Origin: Kalaharituber pfeilii
Lineage: Eukaryota > Ascomycota > Pezizomycetes > Pezizales > Pezizaceae
Reading direction: 5' to 3'
Assembly: GCA_015179045.1 (NCBI GenBank)
Contig: WHUZ01000110.1
Span: 119,376-183,375 of the forward strand
Length of the DNA: 64,000 bases
In this document: in pieces, positions 31,794 to 40,777 of the stretch
Layout: each line of letters starts with the position of its first letter
Position numbering within the stretch: the stretch's first letter is position 1
Program-made: the position numbers and the translations under genes
Notes under the pieces: model-generated
What the model saw: only the letters and a program-made list of their open reading frames with translations
What the model was told of the DNA's origin: nothing
The model's database searches: none

Positions 31794-33167
31794 TGCAAGC
31801 AAGGATATGCAACGGTACTTGGGAAAAGAAGTAAAACCGTTTTCGCCAAAGAGAAAGCGCGGGAAGGGTACTGTATATCAATCTCAGGGCATCAGAGGAA
31901 TGACTGTTCCCGCAGAGCGCTAAACTGGGTCGAGTAAGCGCTTGCTTGAGATGCTTCTACGTCTGCGAGAGGAGCGAGATTCCCTTCCGCGGAGCCTTGC
32001 CTGTCTTGCCTTGGAGGAATCAGTATTGTTCTTGGGGGGGTACCCAGAGTTCTGCTTGGTATCCTCTCAGATCTTTTGGGGTACAACTTTCTGAAAATTC
32101 GCTAACCCATTCCCAAATGCAGTCTTTCCCGGTGGTGTTGGAGCTGCGGGCGCTGCTGGTGAGCGCTCGCATGAGCTTGCTGACCTTTGTGCGTGGTGGG
32201 CGGCGGGAGGCCAAACCATAGCTTGATGAGGGCGACTGTTTAAAAGTCTTGGCGGAGGCGGTATGTTAGTCAGTAGGCAAACGAATGTTAAAGGTGGTCC
32301 CTTGATGTACGCGCCCATAGTGCCGTGCCGTTCAAGTTGCTAAACGGGTTTAAGAAGGCTGGTATTATATTCAAGTAGTGAACTGACCTTCCCCTGGCTG
32401 AAGTGGAATGCTGTAGCCGGCAGCGATGCAGGCAATCACAACACCATGGAGCGATGTTGAATTGAGGACCCAAGTTCCACACTCAGAGTTCAGCTGGGGA
32501 AGAGGGTTGTCGGCTTCCTGAGATGGACGGTAATGCTTCAATTTCAATTAAGTACATTCTAGTGGAAGTAGAGCAATCCGTTTTAATTTTGACGATTGTG
32601 TTTTCCTCTATAGAGGTCACCAGCGACCGGTGGGAGCTCACTGAAAAGTTACGCGCGGGTTGCAGGTTCCTTCAGGGTAACCACAGAAGATATAAGATAC
32701 CCTCACGGAGGTTCAGAGCAAGTCAAGAGATCAAGAGTTTAGGATGATGGAGGGATTCAGGAGTATAGAGGTTCACTCTCGGCCTTGCGCTGGCATCACG
32801 CCTGACGGTAGTTCGGCAAAGAACCCATCGGAGTGGCCGCAGTTGTACATGTGGATAAATGTGTGGTTGAGGCAGCAGTTATGTTCCGCGCTTATGCAAT
32901 AGAGCTGGAGGTAAAGTATTGCTGTAAATATCCTGTATTCCCGAAGAAAGATTGGTGAGTATTTTTGAACACTTGTAACATGCTGTATCATGGTAGGCTC
33001 GTCCCTAGCATCACGGTCGGTCTCCTGGGCGAGACGCAAGTAGCCGCATGTAAAGCTCACTGCTCATCCGGCGCAGGCCTTCATGGGGATTGCATAAAAC
33101 CACTTGAAGAAACCTATCGCCTAAGTATTGCACCAATTCTAGACTAGAGCTATCAATAGATCATGCC
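31794..33167. other. No gene seen
   Basis: Frames of up to 95 codons occur on both strands with no domain or repeat. Nothing else was noted. Confidence 0.4.
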
Positions 33168-33182
33168 TGGGCTATTTGCTTC

Positions 33183-33247
33183 TTTTTTTTTTTTTTTTTT
33201 TTTTTTAGTATCATTAATCGCATGCCGCCCTATGGGCTATGGCGATG
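33183..33247 (-). mobile_element. LINE-B tail-only insertion
   Basis: On the minus strand it starts CATCGCCATAGCCCATAGGG and ends in about 24 A. The perfect 15-bp duplication TGGGCTATTTGCTTC lies at 33168-33182 and 33248-33262. Confidence 0.95.
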
Positions 33248-33262
33248 TGGGCTATTTGCTTC

Positions 33263-33730
33263 GCCCACTAGGCTATCATCTACTGTCTGCTATGCACTGC
33301 TAGTGACCATGCCGTCAGTCATTGTATGATACACCTCCGCGCGTGTATAACGGCGGTCGTGGTCTGGAGCCCGTGGATGACGGCGATCTACGGAGCGCAG
33401 GCAGGAGGCAGCAGGCGACAGTTCAGCAGTTCGCAGCAGTAAGGCGGTTCAGCGGTCCATTGTGAGAGCAGTACAGCAGTTCAGCGGATCGGCACAGCAG
33501 GTAACCACTCTACTTAGTAGAAACTAAATACAAGAGGTTGCGTAAAGAGAAAAGGAAATGAGAAAACGCAGCCATGAACACCACTTATATACACTTTTGA
33601 GACTGCAATACGCACTCAGGTCCCATCCTTTTTACCCGTATACATTGTATCGACATCCCGAAATGCTTGTCAGAGGTCACCTGAGCGTGGCGCTATTTAC
33701 CCGACTCGCTATACAATATCCCCGTTACAG
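33263..33730. other. No gene; CAGTTCAGCAG-rich stretch
   Basis: Positions 33415-33500 contain several imperfect CAGTTCAGCAG / GCGGTTCAGCGG units. This is low-complexity DNA; no coding sequence is supported. Confidence 0.4.
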
Positions 33731-33732
33731 CG

Positions 33733-33765
<33 letters not shown>

Positions 33766-34155
33766 TCACATAACCCCGCTTGTAGCACGTGGCCATGGCA
33801 GGGTCCCTGGGCAAGCCCTCGAAGCCCGGAGACAGGCTTAACAAACAAAGAAATTTCTATCTACTTCTACCACCTGATTCCAGAAACCTCCGGACGGACC
33901 TTCCGGTTTCTGCCTCAGGGAGGGTCCACTGTATATCTCCCCCTCCCCCCCCTCCCCTCCTCTCCACACTTTCGCACCTCGGCAAGCAAACTTCCCCGAC
34001 AGCAAACCGCACGGCGCCCTAGAACCTGATCCCGGAGAAAAAACCTTTCCAACTCATCCCACTCCTCCCCATTCTCTGCTGTCCTTTTCCAGTTCTTCTC
34101 CATATCCCCCCATTCTCTAAAGCCTTCTGGGCGAAACCTCTGCTGACTGCGCCCA
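33733..34155 (-). mobile_element. LINE-A 5'-truncated copy
   Basis: The minus strand ends in the LINE-A tail and a long A-run (T-run 33733-33758). It begins in the last about 40 codons of ORF2. The residues FRPEGFREWGDMEKNWKRTAE match NRPEGFERWGDMEKNWKRKA at the ORF2 end of the long LINE-A (37132-37260). No target duplication was found. It cut into the 3' side of the LRR/F-box-like gene remnant. Confidence 0.75.
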
Positions 34156-34399
34156 GCCTGTACCTCATTGTCTTTACCGTGCCGTAGCGATCGATTAACC
34201 GGGCAGAATCGCCACCAGCATACTTTTGGGTAGATCAACACGGCAATATCCTCCTTCGGGTAGACCATGACAGAACGGGGCCTGAAGACACACATGTAGA
34301 GTAGCCACATTCACCTGAGGGTCTGAGGGCTGAACACTGTGCAGGAGCATATGGGATCACAAACAGGCCGATCTTACGTTCCTGCTTCGAGAACAACAC

Positions 34400-36182
34400 T
34401 TTAATAGACCCTCGCCATAGCCCATAGGGCGGCATGCGAGTAACGTCACTGACCGGGATCCGGCGCACTTCCGGAATAAAAACAATAGCCTCCTGTAAGG
34501 CCAAATCTTTATAGAAGATAACCAAATTGCACATACAGCTTGGAGAGGTATAGGAAGTAACTTCCGCACCTCAGTTAGCCAATTGGAAATTTTGAATGAT
34601 ACTCTATAGTAGTAGTTGCCCAATTAGGCATGTGAACCCTATACAGATGTAAAATGGCAAGATGGCTATTGAGGACCTTGAGCAAGTGCATATACCTTCT
34701 ATAGTATGTATTCAAGAGATCTGGAATGTTTCATAATGATTGGATATATATAGAACAAGTAGTAAGCCAATATCCATACATATATTTTTACTGCTAGAAG
34801 TTAATTTTAATATTTAGTCTATATATATTTCTAAAAATATGAAATATATTCAAAATTTCTCTAAAATATAATTCTATATATAGAAGAATATATCTTGAGT
34901 AGCCTATAGATATAGGTATTGATAGAAAGTAGAGATAAATAGAAATATTTATCTATATATATCTAATTAGGTAATGTATATTCCTAAATATATTATATAT
35001 GAATGCTATAGTTCTGAGCTATAAAACTTCAGAATATAATTTAAAAGCTTTTAAAATATTATATAGAAACTTTTAAAGTAACTCAATTATATTTGTTAAA
35101 GTTACATATAATTTCTTAAATTTGGTCTATTTATTTTCTTAGAACTAGATAAAGTAAAGAGAACAGTTGGATTTAGAAATGCTATTTATTTTATAGAAGA
35201 GATAGTGAAAAATTAAATAAGAAAGTTACTCCTTATGAGTGAGTTGAGTAGTAGGGAGTTAAGTACGGAAATAAAAAAGTTATAAAAATATAACAGTATA
35301 TATGAGAGTAGAAATAAGTAACAAAAATAAGAAACAAGTAATAAACCTTCTAGTTCACTTGCATGATGCGTTTAAAGTAACGTATTAGTAATGTATTAAC
35401 TATTATTAGGTCATAATTATAGTATTTATGCATGTTGCAATGATATAGACTAAAATTCAAAATATTTTTATATGAAAGAAGATATAATTATATCTACTTT
35501 AAGCAAGTAGTATTAGGTTACTCTGAAAGTTTTTATATAATATTTTAGAAGTCTTTAAATTATATTTCTGAAGTTTTATACCTCAGAACTATAGTATTCA
35601 TATATGGTATATTAAGAAATATACATTATCTAATTAGATATATATAGATAAATATCTCTATTGATCTCTACTTTCTGTTAATACCTATACCTATAGGCTA
35701 CTCAAGATATATTCTTCTATATATGGAGTTATATTCTAGAGCAATTTTGAATATATTTCATATTTTTAGAAATATATATAGACTGAATATTAAAATTAAC
35801 TTCTAGCAGTAAAAATATATATATGGATATTGGCTTACTACTTGTTTCATATATATCCAATCATTATGAAACATTTCAGATCTCTTGAATACATACTATA
35901 GAAGGTATATGCACTTGCTCAAGATTCTTAATAGCCATCTTGCCATTTTATACCTGCATAGGGTTCAGATGCCTAATTAGGCAACTACTACCATAGAGTA
36001 TTATTCAAAATTTCCAATTGGCTAACTGAGGTGCGAAAGTTACTTTCCTATACCTCTCCAAGCTGTATGTGCAATTTGGTTATCTTCTATAAAGATTTGG
36101 CCTTACAGGAGGCTATTGTTTTTATTCCGTGAGTGCGCCGGATCCCGGTAATGCGCCGGATCCCGGTCAGTGACGTTATTGA

Positions 36183-36215
<33 letters not shown>
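34400..36215 (+). mobile_element. LINE-B tail insertion, itself split by a foldback element
   Basis: The tail starts CTCGCCATAGCCCATAGGGC (34413), is cut at GCGAGTA (34442) and resumes with TTGATAT and 31 A (36179-36215). The 14-bp duplication TTCGAGAACAACAC (34386-34399) and TTCCAGAACAACAC (36216-36229) has one mismatch. It sits in the LRR/F-box-like gene. Confidence 0.85.
34443..36176. mobile_element. 1.73-kb foldback/MITE with ~650-bp inverted arms, TA target
   Basis: The termini are perfect inverted repeats starting ACGTCACTGACCGGGATCC, and near-continuous inverted similarity extends about 650 bp inward (34443-35095 against 35515-36176). The central loop is about 420 bp of AT-rich DNA with no ORF. 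The right end carries a tandem duplication of the CCGGGATCCGGCGCA block. Flanking TA at 34441-34442 and 36177-36178 fits a Tc1/mariner-type duplication, but superfamily cannot be fixed without a transposase. It is non-autonomous. Confidence 0.88.
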
Positions 36216-36217
<2 letters not shown>

Positions 36218-36966
36218 CCAGAACAACACATCACCATTCACTGATCCCTGTCTGTGCCAACCAGTCAAAATCCTCCCCTCAACAAACGAAGAATACCAGC
36301 TACTCGACTCGTATGTAAATGCATACTGCACAACCACTCCCGTCTCATTTGCCACCCTCTCGATATCCTTTGACGGGACTATGAAGTACCATACCGGAAC
36401 ATCTGCGTCCTCGAGGATCTTCCACTCCGATACAAACCCCACCTTCTCAAGTCTGCCCTTACCACCTAACGTCCCCTTGCCCCTCTCCCGCATGTACTGC
36501 CCCACGATGTTCGCAACCTGGTCCTTCTCCCACCAAGACCTGTCCAGCTGCTTGAGCTCGTCAACAAGTCTCAGAACCTCTAGCCCCTCCGGGAGCGCCT
36601 GGGATAAACTCATCCCACTCTCATTATTGAGGCCCAGCAAAAGGCTCAAGTTGGTGGTCAGGTCTCGCAGCTTGGTGAATCTCGACAGCGAGAGAGCCCG
36701 AGCATCGCCCCTGAAGCCACAGTCGGTCCCTAGCGTTATCCTGCTTAGGTTCAATGATCCGAACATGAAAGTGCGGAGGGTAAGCGTTGTCAAGGTATCC
36801 TTGACCTGGCCGAGTGCGGAGCCGAGAACAGAGTAATCAACCCACCGGTGCTTGGGGATAATGATGTTTCGGAGGTGAGTATAACAGAGTGTGGATAAGT
36901 TTGGTGTGCAGGCTAGCAATGAATTCAGAGTTGGAAGGTGCGCATTGGTAAGTGATAAATGCTTAA

Positions 36967-37005
<39 letters not shown>

Positions 37006-37131
37006 ATAACCCCGCTTGTAGCACTTGGCCATGGCAGGGTCCCTGGGCAAGCCCTCATAGCCCGGAGACAGGCTAAACTAACTCTCTACATGCATGGCCC
37101 CCACGCGCCGTCGCCCCCGCTCTCCTAGCTT

Positions 37132-40100
37132 CTAGAACTTGACCCCAGCGAAGAAATTCTCCAAAACGTCATACTCCTCCCCATTCTCCGCCTTTCTCTT
37201 CCAATTCTTTTCCATGTCGCCCCACCTCTCAAAGCCTTCTGGACGGTTCTTCTGGTTTCTGCATCGGAAAGCGAGGTGCTCCCCGGTTTGCACCTCCCCG
37301 CACCTGCACTTATCCGACTCAGCCGCCCCTATCCTCTTCAACCACACTGCACACCTCCCTCTTCAGGCGCAAGGCAGTGAAATTGGATACTGCTATCCTA
37401 TTCCACTCCATGACCTTTCCTCCTCCAAAGCCCTCCACTTCTCTCTTCTCCTTCCTCCACGCCTTCACCCTCTGGCGCACCCCACTTCCGGTGGCCACCT
37501 CCTTCCCCTGCATCACCGTCCCCTTCTTCGCCCACTCATCCGCCTTCTCATTGCCTGCGATTCCGATGTGAGCTTTTACCCACAACAGTTTCGCATCCCC
37601 CCCCTTCTTCTTTCTCCTCGCCACTGCATTCACCACCCTTCTCACATCCTCCGTCTTTCCCTTTCCCTCCTGCCTGCCTTCTGAATCGCCATGACAGCAG
37701 CTTCAGAGTCTAAGCAAACCAGGACCGGTACCTCCTCCGGTACACCCTCCAGCGCCCTTGTCACCCCCCTCACCTCCCCGTCAAAAACCGTCGCCGTTCT
37801 CCCTACTACCTCCGCCACCACCGCTGATCTCCCCCACACCCCCGCCCCCACCTTGCTGTCCCCGACCTTACTACCATCCGAGAAGAGAACCGCTCTCCCT
37901 CTTCCGGCCTCCTCAATCGAGGTCTCCCACTCCTCTCTCCCTCCCGTCTTTCGCCCCAGCCTCTCTGCAAACTCTACTTCCACCTTCTCGCATTCTCCTC
38001 CCCACGAGATCTCTTCTTCCTCCCCGGCGAATCTTGCCCACTGGCCCTGCCAGCGGTCTAGCACTGCCTCGTACCCGTCTTCTTTCCCCAGTGCCCACTG
38101 CATCCCCCAGTCTCTCCAATTTCTCGCCTCCTCTTCTCTCTCCTCACTCCCCATCTTGAAGTCACCCATGCAGAGCTCCGCTAGCTCTGACGGCGCCTCC
38201 ACCTCCCGGACGATCGCTCTCGCTTGCGCGCCATCCAGGACTGTCTCCACGTCTTCCACTCCGCATACCGCATTCACCCCTTCCACCCCGGCACCTCTCC
38301 CCCCTCCAGCTGCTCTCTTCAAAACCTGCAGCTGTACTTCGCTCCATCTCCTTCTTCCACTCCTTCTGGCCTCTCCACCCGATCTCACTCCCCCACATCG
38401 CCACCGCCCTCACCATCCCTGTGTACGCCTGCCGCCAGCTCCGTGGTGACATCCCCCAATCCCGGTTGCCCAGTCCCGAGAGTGCCCCCGCCAGCCTCCT
38501 TGCCCTGCTCAGCCTATTTCGCCAATGCGCCCTGAAGGTCAGCTTCTCATCGAAAATGACTCCCAGCCACTTCAGCATCTCCCCCTCCTTCTTCCACCTT
38601 TTCCCCACTCCGAAAGTTATCATCTCCCACTTCGACTCTTCTAGTGGGATTTGATCCTCTTCTGCCACCTCCACCATCACCATCTTCACCTTCTCCCTGA
38701 GCCGCGCCATATCCCAATAGCCATGCCAGTCCAGGATTGTTGCCGCCAGGTCATCAACATACGATGGAACCTCCACCTCCGCCCCGGTTGCCACCCCCCT
38801 CAACCTCCTCTCCATCTTTTCTATGGTGGGTGCCATGAAGATCAGGAAAACAACAGGCGAGAGCGGCGATCCCTGTGGGACCCCCACATTCGACCTGCCC
38901 CTCCCCCTCTCCTTGCGTCCCACCACACCTCAAATTCCCTCCCCCCCATAAATTCCTCCATCCACTTCCGCTTCCTCTTCACCTCCTCACTCCCCCTCTC
39001 TTCTATCCTCCTCATCACCACCTCCCTCCTCACGATGTTAAAGCCTCCTTTAACATCCGCTGTCACCCACGCTGCTCTCCCCCCCCTGTGCAGACACCTC
39101 TGCACCTTGGTCACTGCCCTCGTCATCGCCTGGATCGCATTCCTTCCTTCCCGGGCTCCAAGCTGCAACCTGTGGAAGAGGCGGTCCTCCTTCTGAAGCC
39201 TACTGGCCATTATCTTCTACCCGACCTTCCCGATACAGTTGATCAGGTTGATTGGCCTCCACGCTTTCGTGGTCTTAATATCCTTGCCTGGCTTCGGAAT
39301 CATGACCACCCGCATTTCTCTCCACTCCGCCGGAGTCCGGTTGCGCATCCAGTTTTCGGCGATCTCTCTCACCACCTCGTCCCCAATTGGTGTCTTCAGG
39401 GCTTCCTTGATCAAACGGTATCCGATTCCATCCGGTCCCGGAGCTGAGTTGTTCTTGGTCCCCCTGATTGCCGCCCTCACCTCTTCCTCTACTTTCCTTC
39501 TCTCCTCCTCCCCGATTTCCTCCACCTGCGGCTCCTCTCTCCCTTCCATCCCCTCCTCTTCCTCCTTCCAGGAGAAGTTCCTCCTTACCAAGGCCTCCAC
39601 CTTCTCCCTGTCCCCCTCCAGGTCCCTCCCCTCCTCATCCGCTAAAACCCCCATCTTCTCCTTCCCTCCGAACGGGTCCTTCGCCACCCTCACCACTCTC
39701 CATGGGTCGCTGAACCCCTCCTCTTCCACAAAATCTCTCCAACACTTCTTCTTCTCCTCCCGGATCTTCCACTTCAACTTCTGCACCGCCGCCTTCCACC
39801 CTCTCACCCTCTCACTGTCCGTCAACCTTGCCCTTGCGCCTACTCCGCCTCTCGCTAGCCTGTTGACCTCTTTTCTCATCTCTTCAATCTCCTCCGTCCA
39901 CCATCTCTTACTTCTCCCCCCAATTCTCACCTCCTTCTCGAGTGTCTTCTTCCACCTTTTCAACCTCTCATATGCCGTCCCCTCCCCCACCCTCTCTAGC
40001 CACTCCTTCTTCTCCTCCTCCCCCCACTTCCCATCCCACCCCTCCACCTCCTCTTCCACCCTGTCCCAGTCTATTCGGACGACTCGTTGCTCCTCTCGCT

Positions 40101-40777
40101 CTCTCCCTTCCGCTTCCAGGCTCACCACTATCGCCGAATGGTCCGACCCCATGTCCCACAGCTCTACTCCTCTCACCTCTACCCCCCTCACCCATACCAA
40201 ATCTATTCTCGACTCTCTTACCACCCCCTCTATCTCTCTTCTCCAAGTCCCCACTCTCTCTCCCTCCAGTCGAAAAACCTGCCCCCTCCATCATTTCTCT
40301 CAGAATCTTCCCTCTCCCGTTCTCTCCTATCCCTTCCAGACCCCACATCGGGCTGTGTGCGTTCCAGTCCCCCATGAGTACGCACTTCCCTTCTACTCCC
40401 ACCACCTCCTCCAGCCATCCTCGAAACTCCTCCCTCCAATCCCCCTCCACATACACCCCCCCCACTGTGACCTCTCCCACTCTGCCCCATACCAGATTCG
40501 CCCCCCCCCGCTTCTCCCCCTTCCCTTCTCCTCTTCCCCACCCAACAATCCTCGTCTCCTCCCCCACCTCCCCCCGCCTCCTCAGCCCTGGATGTGACCC
40601 TGTCTTCCACCCCCCTTCCTCCCTCCTCTTCCACACTTCTGCCTCGAAGCCCAGGTCCCACCCCTCCTTAAAGATATTCTCTCTCCATACATGTCCTACC
40701 ACTGACGACCCCCCGACGTTTAGGTACCCCACCTTCACCATAAGGCTCTTGGTACCCCGCTGCTCTCTGCCTCCCAT
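37132..40777 (-). pseudogene. LINE-A ORF2: endonuclease-RT-RNase H, frameshifted
   Basis: The order from the 5' end is as follows. APE-type endonuclease: VGYLNVGG, LMGDWNAHSPMWG, then DMGSDHSAIV in the next frame. RT: SAPGPDGIGYRL, VVMIPKPGKDIKTTKAWRPI, DVKGGFN, GVPQGSPLSPVVF, SYVDDL. RNase H: VLFSDGSKVG, CLDSEAAVMA, WVKAHIGIAGNEKAD. C-terminal knuckle: CRCG...GEHLAFRC. All catalytic motifs are still legible, but the reading passes through at least six frame changes (near 40200, 39215, 38900, 38380, 37645 and 37340). The copy therefore cannot make the enzyme. Confidence 0.92.

Larger units (their letters stand above)
34160..36968 (-). pseudogene. LRR/F-box-like gene, torn by three transposons
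   Basis: From 36968 to 36230 the minus strand is open for about 245 codons with an LRR-like leucine pattern (VKHLSLTNAHLPTLNSLLAC, DTLTTLTLRTFMFGSLNLS, LRDLTTNLSLLLGL, GLEVLRLVDELKQL), followed by an aromatic-rich C-terminal region (PVWYFIVPSKDIERVANE). This resembles the LRR portion of fungal F-box/LRR proteins. The frame meets a LINE-B insertion at 36215 and resumes beyond it at 34399 (VLFSKQERKIGLFVIPYAPA), since GTGTTGTTCT is the duplicated target. The 5' part is cut off at 36969 by LINE-A. I could not find the N-terminal half on the far side of that LINE. The gene is non-functional. Confidence 0.6.

Noticed and set aside
39239..40597. 452-codon plus-strand frame opposite LINE-A ORF2
   Set aside because: Same reason: antisense to endonuclease/RT coding sequence, with Ser/Pro/Leu bias and no motifs.
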